Below, piece by piece: positions 50,339 to 59,591 of a stretch of DNA of 64,000 bases (positions within the stretch are counted from its first letter, which is position 1; the number at the start of each line of letters is the position of its first letter). Made by a program: the position numbers and the translations under genes. A model generated the notes under the pieces. The model was not told the origin of the DNA. It ran no database searches and worked only from the letters and a program-made list of their open reading frames with translations. The DNA is from Vreelandella subglaciescola (GTDB lineage Bacteria; Pseudomonadota; Gammaproteobacteria; Pseudomonadales; Halomonadaceae): NCBI RefSeq assembly GCF_900142895.1, contig NZ_LT670847.1:248001-312000 (forward strand), given 5' to 3'.

Positions 50339-51721
50339 ACAGGGTGTGTAGGGCTGGCCGTCGAGCTTCATGCGCCCCTGGGCGACAAACGAGGTGAGCA
50401 GGGCGTCGAGCTTTTGCATCAGCGCGGGTTCGGCGCTGAGTTCGAACGGACCGTGGGCAGCAATGGCGCGAATGCCGTCTTCCTTGACGTTACCCGCGAC
50501 GATGCCCGAAAACGCCCGGCGCAAGTTGGCCGCAAGCTCGTGGGTGGGCTGCTGGCGATGCAGCTTGAGGCTTTGCATGGCAGCGTGGCTGGGCTCGAAG
50601 GGCGCCTGGAAGTCCCGCGCGACGGTCAGGCGCCAGTTATAGTAGAAGGCGTCCTGATGGGTGCGGCGAAACTCGGTGATGTCATCGATGCCCTGGCGCA
50701 TGTTGCGAGCTACGTCGGCCGGGTTGCCGGTGATGATGGTGTAGTAGCGGCGAATACCCTCGCCCAGGGTGTACACCAGAAATTCGTCGATCTTGTTGAA
50801 GTAATCCGCAGAGCTGGCCGGCCCGGTCAGAATCAGCGGGTAGGGCATGTCGGCGTTTTCCGGATGCAGCAGGATGCCCAGCAGGTAAAGGATCTCTTCC
50901 GCCGTGCCGACGCCACCGGGAAACACGATAATACCGTGGCCGAGGCGCACGAAGGCCTCCAGGCGCTTTTCGATATCCGGCATGACCACCAGTTCGTTGA
51001 CGATGGGATTGGGCGACTCGGCGGCGATGATGCCGGGCTCGGAAATCCCCAGGTAGCGGCTGTCGCTGCGGCGCTGCTTGGCGTGGGCGAGATTGGCGCC
51101 TTTCATCGGGCCTTTCATTGCACCGGGGCCGCAGCCGGTGCAGATGTCGAGGTCGCGCAGGCCCAGCTGATAGCCAACGTCCTTGGTATATTCGTACTCT
51201 TCGCGCGAGATCGAGTGCCCGCCCCAGCACACCACCAGGCTGGGGTCGCGGCTGGGCTTGAGCGTGCCGGCCTTGCGCAGAATATGAAACACCGCGTTGG
51301 TAGTACCTTCCGCGGTGGCAAGGTCAAAGCGGTTGTGCTGCTGGATTTCGTTATACACGTAGACGATATCGCGGATCACCGCCGAGAGATGCTCGCGGAT
51401 GCCGCGAATCATGCGCCCGTCAACAAAGGCTTCGGCCGGGGCGTTGGTCAGCTTGAGGCGAATGCCGCGATCCTGCTGCAGCACTTCGATATCGAAATCC
51501 TTGTAGGCTTCCAGCAGCGCCAGGCTGTCATCGGTGGGCATGCCGCTGTTAAGCACGGCCAGCGAGCAGCGGCGGAGTAAATCGTGCAACCCCGTCTTCG
51601 AGGTGCGCTTGAGCCGATTCACCTCGTGTTGCGAGAGCACTTCAAGGCTGCCTTCCGGCGAAATGATGCTGGAAAGCGTCGGGCGTTTTGTGACGGTGTC
51701 GCTCATCGTGGGGCTGTCCAT
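50324..51721 (-). CDS. ppnN: Pyrimidine/purine nucleotide 5'-monophosphate nucleosidase (PpnN/YgdH)
   Basis: The 465-aa protein matches PpnN (E. coli about 454 aa): the N-terminal part has FVDGRMIRGIREHLSAVIRD, the LOG-like Rossmann domain has VVCWGGHSISREEYEYTKDV, CTGCGPGAMKGPMKGANLAH and the key motif IIVFPGGVGTAEEILYLLGI. The C-terminal DUF3412-type domain follows. PpnN cleaves nucleoside monophosphates such as GMP and IMP to base and ribose 5-phosphate and is stimulated by (p)ppGpp in E. coli. A start five codons in (MSDTVTKRP) is also possible. It is the first conserved gene right of the island. Confidence 0.93.
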   Translation of the reverse strand: MDSPTMSDTVTKRPTLSSIISPEGSLEVLSQHEVNRLKRTSKTGLHDLLRRCSLAVLNSGMPTDDSLALLEAYKDFDIEVLQQDRGIRLKLTNAPAEAFVDGRMIRGIREHLSAVIRDIVYVYNEIQQHNRFDLATAEGTTNAVFHILRKAGTLKPSRDPSLVVCWGGHSISREEYEYTKDVGYQLGLRDLDICTGCGPGAMKGPMKGANLAHAKQRRSDSRYLGISEPGIIAAESPNPIVNELVVMPDIEKRLEAFVRLGHGIIVFPGGVGTAEEILYLLGILLHPENADMPYPLILTGPASSADYFNKIDEFLVYTLGEGIRRYYTIITGNPADVARNMRQGIDDITEFRRTHQDAFYYNWRLTVARDFQAPFEPSHAAMQSLKLHRQQPTHELAANLRRAFSGIVAGNVKEDGIRAIAAHGPFELSAEPALMQKLDALLTSFVAQGRMKLDGQPYTPCYVLK

Positions 51722-51871
51722 CCTGGCATTGAGTCCTGACGTTAAGGTTTGTGGCCTATATTACCATGCTCCCCGGAGTGATACAGCGCACGCCGGGCGC
51801 TGCCGGCAGTGTGCTAACATGGCCGGCATTTAATGGGCAACGCAGGACGGCTTTGATCATGCCTCACCACA

Positions 51872-51907
51872 GTTTCCAGCACTGTTTTGGTTTCCAGCAC
51901 TGTTTTT
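51872..51907. repeat. Tandem 18-bp duplication before the LysR start
   Basis: GTTTCCAGCACTGTTTT occurs at 51872 and again at 51890; the 18-bp units differ only in the last base (G/T). The second unit ends six bases before the ATG at 51914, so it covers the ribosome-binding region, which has no clear site of its own. Confidence 0.75.
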
Positions 51908-51913
51908 ATCGCC

Positions 51914-52792
51914 ATGTTTAACGCGCACTATTTCCGCACCTATATCATGCTGGTGGAAACGGGCAGTTTTACTCGCACGGCTCAGCGGCTGGAGATGACC
52001 CAGCCGGGCGTCAGCCAGCATATCCGCAAGTTGGAAGCCTACCTCGGCAAGCCGTTGCTGGAACGCCATGGGCGGCGTTTTACGCTCACCGAACAGGGGC
52101 GGCGCACTTACGACTATGCGCTCAAACTATTTGCCGAGCACGAGCAGTTTCGCCACGGGCTGGACGACGACTCGCTGGATAGCGGTGAGTGCCGCATTGC
52201 CTCGCCGGGCAGCGTGGGGCTGATGCTCTACCCGTATATTCTCGGCCAGCAGCAGATGCATCCCAACCTGACGGTCAACTACAGCTTTGCCTTTAATCAC
52301 GAAATCGTGGGGGACCTGATCAGCGGCCGCTACGACGTGGGGATCGTCACCGACGCGGTGAAAAGCCCGGATCTGACCTGCACGCTGTGGCATAAAGAGC
52401 CGCTGTGCCTGGTGGTGCCCGCGGATTTTGCCGGAAGCACGCTGTCTGACCTGATGGGTATCGGTTTTATCAACTATTACGATGGCATCAGTCAGGCCAC
52501 CACGCTACTGCGCGAAAACTACCCCGAGGCGTTTCGCTCGATGGTGCATTTTCGTCATCAGGGCTTTACCAACGAAGTCAGCATGGTGCTGGACGCCGTC
52601 GCGCGGGGGCTGGGGTTTACCGTGGTATCGCGGCTGGTGCTGGAAACGTCGCCCTGGCAGCGCCAGGTCAAGGAGCTGAGCCTTGAGCGTTCGGTGGATG
52701 AGCTTTTATATCTGGTGCATCGGCGCGGTGCAGCGATGCCCAGGCGTTACGCGAAACTGCTGGAAGGCTTCAAGGAGCAGCGGCTGAGCTGA
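51914..52792 (+). CDS. LysR-family transcriptional regulator
   Basis: The 292-aa regulator has the LysR helix-turn-helix at the N-terminus (FRTYIMLVETGSFTRTAQRL, EMTQPGVSQHIRKLEAYLGK, RRFTLTEQG) and a substrate-binding effector domain (about residues 88-285, with GSVGLMLYPYILGQQQMHPN and LISGRYDVGIVTDAVKSPDL). The start at 51914 gives the standard N-terminus; an earlier ATG at 51887 lies in the tandem duplication. It faces gcvP from the other side and could regulate it, but LysR targets are usually divergent; here the next gene is convergent. Ligand unknown. Confidence 0.9.
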   Translation: MFNAHYFRTYIMLVETGSFTRTAQRLEMTQPGVSQHIRKLEAYLGKPLLERHGRRFTLTEQGRRTYDYALKLFAEHEQFRHGLDDDSLDSGECRIASPGSVGLMLYPYILGQQQMHPNLTVNYSFAFNHEIVGDLISGRYDVGIVTDAVKSPDLTCTLWHKEPLCLVVPADFAGSTLSDLMGIGFINYYDGISQATTLLRENYPEAFRSMVHFRHQGFTNEVSMVLDAVARGLGFTVVSRLVLETSPWQRQVKELSLERSVDELLYLVHRRGAAMPRRYAKLLEGFKEQRLS

Positions 52793-52818
52793 CCCGAGTC
52801 GGCATGAATGACAAAAAA

Positions 52819-52855
52819 ACGCCCCGCGGCCTGTTGCTCAGTGCCGGCGGGGCGT
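52819..52855 (-). terminator. Rho-independent terminator of gcvP
   Basis: ACGCCCCGC (52819-52827) pairs with GCGGGGCGT (52847-52855). On the minus strand it is followed by a T-run (As at 52813-52819 on the plus strand). It lies 32 bases after the gcvP stop and may also slow read-through from the LysR gene. Confidence 0.88.
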
Positions 52856-52886
52856 TTGGGTTCAGCTTTCGTTGAGCGTTGCGGGT

Positions 52887-55835
52887 TTAGTCGCGATACT
52901 CATCGATGCTCGGGCAGGAGCAAATCAGCTGGCGGTCGCCAGAGACGTTATCGACCCGGTTGACGGCCGGCCAGTATTTGCCTGCCTTGACCGCCTCGGT
53001 GGGGAAGGCGGCAAGTTCGCGGGAGTAGGGGTGTGCCCACTCGGCGTCGGCCACGTCGGCCATGGTGTGCGGCGCGTTGACCAACGGGTTGTTCTCTAGC
53101 GGCCATTCGCCGTTTTCTACCCGGCCGATTTCGTCGCGGATGGCAATCATCGCGTCGCAGAAGCGGTCGATCTCGTAGCGCGATTCGGACTCGGTGGGCT
53201 CGATCATCAGCGTGCCCGGTACCGGGAACGACATGGTCGGCGCGTGGAAACCGTAGTCCATCAGGCGCTTGGCGACGTCTTCTTCGCTGATCCCCGAGGC
53301 GCTTTTCAGCGGGCGCACGTCGATGATGCACTCGTGCGCCACGGTGCCGTTGGCGCCGCGATACAGGATCGGGAAGTGGTCTTCCAGCCGCTTGGCGATG
53401 TAGTTGGCGTTGAGAATGGCAAGCTCGGTGGCTTCGCGCAGGCCGCGCGCGCCCATCATTTTGATGTATGCCCACGAGATCGGCAGGATCGAGGCGCTGC
53501 CAAACGCGGCCGCCGCGACGGCGGTGCTGGAGGGCTCAACGCCGTCGATGGGCGTTACGCAGTGGTTGGCAACAAAAGGTGCCAGATGGGCTTTGACGCC
53601 GATGGGGCCCATGCCCGGACCGCCGCCGCCGTGGGGAATGCAGAACGTCTTGTGCAGGTTCAAGTGCGAGACGTCGCCGCCGAAGTCGCCGGGGCGCGAG
53701 AGGCCGACCTGGGCATTCATGTTGGCGCCATCGACGTAGACTTGCCCGCCGTGGAGGTGGATGACGTCGCACACCGCGCGGACGTGGGTTTCAAACACGC
53801 CGTGGGTGGAGGGGTAGGTGATCATCACCGCGGCCAGACGTTCGCTGTACTGCTCGGCCTTGGCGGTGAGGTCGTCCAGATCGACGTTGCCGTCGACGTC
53901 GCACTCGGTGACCACCACCTTCATGCCCAGCATCGCCGCGGACGCAGGGTTGGTGCCGTGGGCGGAGCTGGGAATCAGGCAGACGTCGCGGTGCGCTTGA
54001 CCCTGAGCGGCCTGGTAGCGGCGGATGGCCAGCAGGCCGGCGTATTCGCCCTGGGCGCCCGAGTTGGGCTGCATGGAAATATGGTCGTAGCCGGTGATTT
54101 CCACCAGAAACGCGGCCAACTCGTCAATCATCTGCTGGTAGCCGGTGACCTGATCACGCGGGGCGAACGGATGCAGATTCGAAAACGCCGGCCACGACAC
54201 GGGAATCATCTCGCTGGTGGCGTTGAGCTTCATGGTGCAAGAGCCCAGCGGAATCATCGCGTGGGTCAGCGATAAATCCTTGTTCTCCAGACGCTTCAGG
54301 TAGCGCAGCATTTCGGTTTCGCTGCGATAGCGGGTAAACGTCGGGTGAGTCAGAAAATCGCTTTCGCGCTGGCACGCGGCGGGAATGCCGCTGTCGTCGC
54401 TGGCGGCGATGGTGTCGTCCAGCGCGGCGACTGACAGGCCGTGCTCGTCGCCCAGCAGAATATCCCACAGCAGGGTGACGTCCTGGGCGGTGCTGGTTTC
54501 GTCCAGACTGATGCCGATATCGCCGTTGTCACCTTTAGCGTCATTGAGAAAGTGACGCAGATTGGCGTCGGCGTTCATCGCCCGGCCGTGAATGCTGCCG
54601 GTATCGACGCCGGTCAGGCGCAGGGTGTCAAAGAAGCTGTCGTGGGCAAGCGTGACGCCGGCTTGCGTGAGCCCGCGCGCTAGAATCGTGGTCAGGCGAT
54701 GCACGCGCCGGGCGATTTTCCGCAGCCCGTCAGCACCGTGGTAAACGGCATAAAACCCGGCGATGTTGGCCAGCAGCGCCTGCGCGGTGCAGATGTTCGA
54801 GGTGGCCTTCTCGCGGCGGATATGCTGTTCGCGGGTCTGCATTGCCATGCGCAGCGCGGTCTGGCCACGGCTGTCTTTGGAGACGCCGATGATACGCCCG
54901 GGAATCGAGCGCTTGAGCTTGTCGGTAGTGGCAAAAAACGCCGCGTGTGGGCCGCCAAAGCCCATGGGCACGCCAAAGCGCTGGGAGTTGCCCACGACGA
55001 TGTCGGCACCCAGTGCGCCGGGCTCTTTCAGCAGCACCAGGCTGAGTAGATCAGTAGCGACGCTGGTCATGGTGCCGCGCTCGGCGGCGGCGCTCAGCAG
55101 CGGCTTGAGATCGCGTACTTCGCCGCCGTTGCCGGGGTATTGCAGCAGCGCGCCGAAGACGTCGTGCTCGGCGATGGCTTCGGCCGGCGCGATGATCAGC
55201 TCAAAGCCAAAGAACTCGGCACGGGTCTTGAGCACGTCGAGCGTCTGCGGGAAGACGTCGTCGGCGACAAAAAACGCGTTGGACTTGTTCTTCTTGTTGG
55301 CCCGCTTGCACAGCGCCATGGCTTCGGCGGCGGCGGTGGCTTCGTCCAGTAGCGAGGCGTTGGCCAGTTCCATGCCGGTCAGGTCCATCACCATCTGCTG
55401 GAAATTCAGCAGGCCTTCCAGCCGGCCCTGGGAGATTTCCGGCTGATACGGGGTGTAGGCGGTATACCAGCCGGGATTTTCCAGCACGTTGCGCTGAATC
55501 ACGGCGGGCATGTGCGTGCCGTAGTAGCCCTGGCCGATAAAGTTGCGCGCGACGCGGTTCTGGCGGGCCAGCCCGGCGAGATACTCCAGCGCTTCGGCTT
55601 CGCTGCGCGGCTCTTCTACGTCCAGCTCACGGGCCAGGCGAATATCGCTAGGCACCGTCTTGTCGATCAGCGTGGCCATACTCGGCATATCCAGCGCGTT
55701 CAGCATGGCGTTGACGTCGTCAGTGCCGGGGCCGTTATGACGCTGGATAAACGCATCGTGATCGGCCAGCTCAGCCAGGCGAGGCGTGGCCTGTGAGCGC
55801 TTTAGAGAGGGCTGCTTTAAAGAAAACTCGGACAT
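52887..55835 (-). CDS. gcvP: Glycine dehydrogenase (decarboxylating), P-protein
   Basis: The 982-aa protein is a full-length single-chain P-protein. Diagnostic stretches include [20 protein letters not shown] near residue 100, [20 protein letters not shown] near 533, [20 protein letters not shown] near 628, and the PLP lysine region [20 protein letters not shown] with the lysine near 729. It decarboxylates glycine and loads the aminomethyl group on the lipoyl arm of GcvH. It is downstream of gcvH in the same operon; the 81-base gap contains a TGCCTG-rich hairpin. gcvT is in a separate unit at 58322. Confidence 0.97.
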   Translation of the reverse strand: MSEFSLKQPSLKRSQATPRLAELADHDAFIQRHNGPGTDDVNAMLNALDMPSMATLIDKTVPSDIRLARELDVEEPRSEAEALEYLAGLARQNRVARNFIGQGYYGTHMPAVIQRNVLENPGWYTAYTPYQPEISQGRLEGLLNFQQMVMDLTGMELANASLLDEATAAAEAMALCKRANKKNKSNAFFVADDVFPQTLDVLKTRAEFFGFELIIAPAEAIAEHDVFGALLQYPGNGGEVRDLKPLLSAAAERGTMTSVATDLLSLVLLKEPGALGADIVVGNSQRFGVPMGFGGPHAAFFATTDKLKRSIPGRIIGVSKDSRGQTALRMAMQTREQHIRREKATSNICTAQALLANIAGFYAVYHGADGLRKIARRVHRLTTILARGLTQAGVTLAHDSFFDTLRLTGVDTGSIHGRAMNADANLRHFLNDAKGDNGDIGISLDETSTAQDVTLLWDILLGDEHGLSVAALDDTIAASDDSGIPAACQRESDFLTHPTFTRYRSETEMLRYLKRLENKDLSLTHAMIPLGSCTMKLNATSEMIPVSWPAFSNLHPFAPRDQVTGYQQMIDELAAFLVEITGYDHISMQPNSGAQGEYAGLLAIRRYQAAQGQAHRDVCLIPSSAHGTNPASAAMLGMKVVVTECDVDGNVDLDDLTAKAEQYSERLAAVMITYPSTHGVFETHVRAVCDVIHLHGGQVYVDGANMNAQVGLSRPGDFGGDVSHLNLHKTFCIPHGGGGPGMGPIGVKAHLAPFVANHCVTPIDGVEPSSTAVAAAAFGSASILPISWAYIKMMGARGLREATELAILNANYIAKRLEDHFPILYRGANGTVAHECIIDVRPLKSASGISEEDVAKRLMDYGFHAPTMSFPVPGTLMIEPTESESRYEIDRFCDAMIAIRDEIGRVENGEWPLENNPLVNAPHTMADVADAEWAHPYSRELAAFPTEAVKAGKYWPAVNRVDNVSGDRQLICSCPSIDEYRD

Positions 55836-55916
55836 AAGGGGTATTCCAGACGAAAAGAAAAGCCGGGCGGGCGCGCGAAAAATGCCTGCCCGCAGGCAGG
55901 CAGACGGCAGCGGAGG

Positions 55917-56303
55917 TTATGCGTCGGCGTCGATAGTGGCCTTATAGGCATCGGCGTCCAGCAGCCCTTCAACGGCGCCGTCCAGACGGACTTTCATGAT
56001 CCAGCCGTCTTCGTAGGGCGCTTCGTTGACGTTTTCCGGCGAATCTTCCAGCGTTTCGTTGATTTCAACAATTTCGCCGCTGATCGGCGCGTACAGGTCA
56101 GAGGCGGCTTTTACCGACTCGATAACGCCGAACTCGTCGCCCTTGGCCAGCGTCTGGCCGACGTCCGGCAGCTCGACAAACACGACGTCGCCCAGTGCTT
56201 CCTGAGCGTGATCGGAGATGCCAACGGTAACGGTGCCGTCGCCGTTGTCGAGGACCCATTCGTGGCTTTCAGCGTAGTGGCGATTCGCGGGAACTTGGCT
56301 CAT
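55917..56303 (-). CDS. gcvH: Glycine cleavage system H-protein
   Basis: The 128-aa lipoyl carrier has the conserved pattern [20 protein letters not shown] at the start and the lipoylation lysine in [20 protein letters not shown] (about residue 63). The ending [15 protein letters not shown] is typical. It shuttles the aminomethyl group between P-, T- and L-proteins. First gene of the gcvHP operon; 414 bases separate it from the divergent symporter gene. Confidence 0.97.
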   Translation of the reverse strand: MSQVPANRHYAESHEWVLDNGDGTVTVGISDHAQEALGDVVFVELPDVGQTLAKGDEFGVIESVKAASDLYAPISGEIVEINETLEDSPENVNEAPYEDGWIMKVRLDGAVEGLLDADAYKATIDADA

Positions 56304-56717
56304 TCTGCTTTCCTGTCGTCAGCGGGTGAGGAGGCACGTTTCTACACGCGCGTGCAACGCGCGAGACGCTCCCTCATAAGAAGATAAAGTGGCGCCATGT
56401 TACCGCGTTTGCCAAGGGAAACAAATTGCTTGTTGGCTCTAGGCGTCTGGCCCGAGTTGCTTTAGCGTATTGCCCGTGATGGTGCATGCGCAGTATTTTT
56501 TACTGCTGTAGTCGCTGTTGCGCATAAATATATACTACATAAGTCGAATAAGCTGCGTATTCAAGCGGTTAAACGTTGAAATCCGTGCGTGACAACATCC
56601 GCGCAGACAACCAGAATAAATGCGCGCCGGTGGTATTGGGCTGCCAGCATCCAACGCAAGTTGCCCGCTTACAATTCTAATGCGACATAGCGCCAAAGGG
56701 CATTAAGGAGAATAACA
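56304..56717. other. 414-bp divergent control region between gcvH and the symporter
   Basis: This AT-richer region should contain promoters for both gcvHP and the symporter. I looked for the conserved elements of a glycine riboswitch and did not find them on either strand. An AAGGAG site (56704-56710) serves the symporter. The stretch 56525-56545 (ATAAATATATACTACATAAG) could hold promoter -10 elements. Confidence 0.5.
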
Positions 56718-58121
56718 ATGGAAACACTAAGCAGCGTCTTTCAGGCGATAAACGGGGTCGTGTGGGGCCCCTTGATGCTGATCCTGCTGTTGGGCGTGGG
56801 CCTTTACCTGCAGGCAGGCTTGAAAGCAATGCCCATCAGGAAGCTCGGCACCGGCTTTAAACTGCTATGGGAAGGGCGTGACGCGAAAACGCCCAAAGGG
56901 CAGGCAAAAACCGACGATGACGGCGAGATTTCACCGTTCAACGCGCTGATGACCTCGCTTTCAGCGACCATCGGCACGGGTAACATCGCCGGTGTAGCCA
57001 CCGCGATTGCCCTGGGGGGGCCGGGGGCGGTCTTCTGGATGTGGATTACCGCGCTGGTGGGCATGGCCACCAAATTTGCCGAAGCGGTGTTGGCGGTGCG
57101 CTACCGTGAAACTGACAGCACCGGCTATCACGTTGGCGGGCCGATGTTCTACATCAAGAACGGTCTGGGCAGAAAGTGGCTGTGGCTGGGCGGCGCGTTT
57201 GCCTTCTTCGGTGCGGTTGCGGCGTTTGGTATCGGTAACACGGTGCAGTCCAACTCGGTCGCCGATGCCATGGACTCCACTTTCGGCGTTCCCGCATGGC
57301 TGACCGGTATCGTCATCATGGTGCTTTCCGGCGCGGTGATTCTCGGTGGTATCAAGCGTATCGCCAAGGTGGCGGGCAAGCTGGTACCGGTCATGGGCAT
57401 TGCCTACATCATCGGCGGCCTCATCGTGCTGGTGATCAATGCCGATCAGCTGATCGATACGCTGGGCATGATTTTCTACTACGCCTTTAACCCGCACGCG
57501 GCGTTGGGCGGCTTTGCCGGCGCGGCAGTGATGGCGGCGGTACGCTTTGGTGTGGCACGCGGCGTGTTCTCCAACGAAGCGGGTCTGGGTAGTGCGCCAA
57601 TCGCTCACGCGGCGGCCAAGACCAAAAACCCCGTGCGTCAGGGCCTGATTGCGATGCTGGGCACGTTCATCGATACCATTGTAGTGTGTACCATCACCGC
57701 GCTGGTCATCCTGACGGCATCGGTATGGGAAACCGGTGAAGCCGGCGCCTCGCTGACCGCGATGTCGTTTGATTCGGCGCTGCCGGGCTTTGGTAACGAA
57801 ATCGTCTCCGTGGCGCTGGCCATCTTTGCCTTTACCACGATTCTGGGCTGGTCGTTTTACGGCGAGAAGTGCTGCCAGTTCCTGTTCGGTGCGCGTTCGA
57901 TTCCGCTGTACCGCGTGGCGTTCGTGCTGGCGATTCCGCTGGGCGCCATGGCCAATCTGGGCTTCATCTGGCTGATGGCGGATACCTTCAACGCGTTGAT
58001 GGCGATTCCCAACCTGATCGCACTGGCGCTGTTGTCGCCGGTAGTGTTCAAGCTGGCCAAAGCCTACTTCAACGGCGAAGATATTCGTCCGGGAGAAGAG
58101 CTGGATCACGATAAGTCGTAA
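56718..58121 (+). CDS. Alanine/glycine:cation symporter (AGCS family)
   Basis: This 467-aa membrane protein has about eleven helices and the AGCS signature: MTSLSATIGTGNIAGVATAI (about residue 78), KFAEAVLAVRYRETDSTGYH, GVFSNEAGLGSAPIAHAAAK and GWSFYGEKCCQFLFGARSIP. Such carriers take up alanine or glycine with sodium, in keeping with a marine or halophilic organism. The location between gcvHP and gcvT strongly suggests that it supplies glycine to the cleavage system. A terminator follows the gene. Confidence 0.95.
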   Translation: METLSSVFQAINGVVWGPLMLILLLGVGLYLQAGLKAMPIRKLGTGFKLLWEGRDAKTPKGQAKTDDDGEISPFNALMTSLSATIGTGNIAGVATAIALGGPGAVFWMWITALVGMATKFAEAVLAVRYRETDSTGYHVGGPMFYIKNGLGRKWLWLGGAFAFFGAVAAFGIGNTVQSNSVADAMDSTFGVPAWLTGIVIMVLSGAVILGGIKRIAKVAGKLVPVMGIAYIIGGLIVLVINADQLIDTLGMIFYYAFNPHAALGGFAGAAVMAAVRFGVARGVFSNEAGLGSAPIAHAAAKTKNPVRQGLIAMLGTFIDTIVVCTITALVILTASVWETGEAGASLTAMSFDSALPGFGNEIVSVALAIFAFTTILGWSFYGEKCCQFLFGARSIPLYRVAFVLAIPLGAMANLGFIWLMADTFNALMAIPNLIALALLSPVVFKLAKAYFNGEDIRPGEELDHDKS

Positions 58122-58193
58122 GTCTGCTCTGGCCAGTCGCGGGCCACCAGCACGACGGCGCGTGGCAATGTTATGCTGAACGCGCCTTTACAG

Positions 58194-58228
58194 CCGGGAA
58201 GGCACCCAAGGGTGGCTTCCCGGTTTTT
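58194..58228 (+). terminator. Rho-independent terminator of the symporter gene
   Basis: CCGGGAAGGCACCC and GGGTGGCTTCCCGG (58194-58207 and 58210-58223) pair with one mismatch around a two-base loop, followed by TTTTT at 58224-58228. It separates the symporter transcript from gcvT. Confidence 0.88.
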
Positions 58229-58236
58229 GTTGCCAA

Positions 58237-58273
58237 GTATGAAACAATATGTATGAAACCAGACGTATGAAAC
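58237..58273. repeat. Three 9-bp direct repeats with 14-bp period before gcvT
   Basis: GTATGAAAC occurs at 58237, 58251 and 58265. The repeats lie between the symporter terminator and the gcvT start, in the likely gcvT promoter region, and may be regulator sites. Confidence 0.65.
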
Positions 58274-58321
58274 GATACGCATGCCAATTCACGCATGAAC
58301 GTGCCAGATGAGGAACGCTGC

Positions 58322-59434
58322 ATGACCGAACCCAAACATACGCCGCTTTTTGACCTGCACTGCGAGCTGGGGGCAAAAATGGTGCCCTTTGCCGGCTATG
58401 AAATGCCCGTTCAGTATCCCTTGGGCGTCAAGAAAGAGCATGAGCATACTCGCGCCCACTGTGGGCTGTTTGACGTCTCGCACATGGGGCAGATCAACAT
58501 CTCCGGCGATAACGTGGCCGAGGCGCTGGAAACGCTGATTCCCGCGAACCTTGTCGATCTCAAGACTGGCGGCCAGCGCTACGGCATCTTCACTAGCAAC
58601 GAGGGCGGGATTCTTGACGACCTGATGATGGTCAACGCCGGCGATCATTTTTATCTGGTGGTCAACGCGGCGTGCAAGGATCAGGACTTGGCGCACCTGC
58701 GCGCCAATCTGGGTGAGACTCACGAGATTGAATATCTGGACCGCGGCCTGCTGGCGCTGCAGGGCCCCGAGGCCAAAGATGTCATGGCGCGGCTGTGTCC
58801 GGCGGCCTGCGAACTGGTGTTCATGCAGCACGCCCGCTTTGAGTTGGAGGGTGAAGACGTGTGGATCAGCCGCTGCGGCTATACCGGCGAAGACGGATTC
58901 GAGCTCTCCATGCGTGCCGAGGCCACCGAGGCCATCGCCCGGCGCCTGCTGGCCGAGCCGGAAGTAGAGGCCATCGGCCTGGGTGCGCGCGACTCGTTGC
59001 GTCTGGAAGCCGGCCTGTGCCTGTACGGCCACGACATGAGCGCCGAGACCACGCCGGTGGAAGCCGGTCTGATCTGGGCCGTTAGCAAGCCGCGGCGCCA
59101 CGGCGGTGAGCGCCCGGGCGGCTTTCCCGGCGCGGATGTGATTTTGCATCAGATCGATGCCAGGGATCACACGCGCAAGCGGGTCGGGCTGCTGGGCGAA
59201 GGCAAGGCGCCGGTACGCGAAGGCGCTGTGCTGGTGGACGACGCGGATAAAGAAATTGGCGTGGTAACCTCCGGCGGTTTTGGCCCCATCGTGGGCAAGC
59301 CGGTGGCCATGGGCTACGTCGAGCGCGAGTTTGAGCCGCCGGAGTCTCAGGTGTTTGCGTTGGTGCGGGGTAAAAAACGCGCCATGATCGTAACGAAAAT
59401 GCCGTTTGTCGCACCGGGGCACTTTCGTGGTTAA
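58322..59434 (+). CDS. gcvT: Glycine cleavage system T-protein (aminomethyltransferase)
   Basis: The 370-aa protein reads TPLFDLHCELGAKMVPFAGY at the start, then GLFDVSHMGQINISGDNVAE and GGILDDLMMVNAGDHFYLVV (the aspartate in LDDLM region is part of the active site), GYTGEDGFELSM and LGARDSLRLEAGLCLYGHDM. It takes the aminomethyl group from GcvH and transfers the one-carbon unit to tetrahydrofolate, releasing ammonia. The start at 58322 has GAGGAA nine bases upstream; an in-frame ATG at 58295 has none. It is transcribed apart from gcvHP, on the opposite strand. Confidence 0.96.
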   Translation: MTEPKHTPLFDLHCELGAKMVPFAGYEMPVQYPLGVKKEHEHTRAHCGLFDVSHMGQINISGDNVAEALETLIPANLVDLKTGGQRYGIFTSNEGGILDDLMMVNAGDHFYLVVNAACKDQDLAHLRANLGETHEIEYLDRGLLALQGPEAKDVMARLCPAACELVFMQHARFELEGEDVWISRCGYTGEDGFELSMRAEATEAIARRLLAEPEVEAIGLGARDSLRLEAGLCLYGHDMSAETTPVEAGLIWAVSKPRRHGGERPGGFPGADVILHQIDARDHTRKRVGLLGEGKAPVREGAVLVDDADKEIGVVTSGGFGPIVGKPVAMGYVEREFEPPESQVFALVRGKKRAMIVTKMPFVAPGHFRG

Positions 59435-59498
59435 ACGCGCTGTGGCTAGTTAACTAAAAGCGTCGCGCTGAGTCGGCCAATAGACTGGTACAACCTAT

Positions 59499-59534
59499 CG
59501 CCCCGCACGGAATTCCCGTGCGGGGCGTATTTTT
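59499..59534 (+). terminator. Rho-independent terminator of gcvT
   Basis: A perfect 12-bp stem CGCCCCGCACGG/CCGTGCGGGGCG (59499-59510, 59516-59527) with loop AATTC is followed by TATTTTT. It is 65 bases after the gcvT stop. Confidence 0.9.
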
Positions 59535-59591
59535 GTGAGCGCATTATTTTAACCGCGTTAAACAGCCTTTTAGAGCGCTATATGAGCGGGG

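Noticed and set aside
50201..51580. Long plus-strand open frame (459 codons) across ppnN
   Set aside because: Antisense shadow of ppnN; the opposite strand has clear family motifs.
56304..56717. Possible glycine riboswitch upstream of gcvH or the symporter
   Set aside because: The conserved core elements were not found on either strand; only unrelated small hairpins are present.
56961..58109. Long minus-strand open frame (382 codons) across the symporter gene
   Set aside because: Histidine- and arginine-rich shadow of the AGCS symporter; no ribosome site and no recognisable domain.
58289..59422. Long minus-strand open frame (377 codons) across gcvT
   Set aside because: Antisense shadow of gcvT with no domain features.
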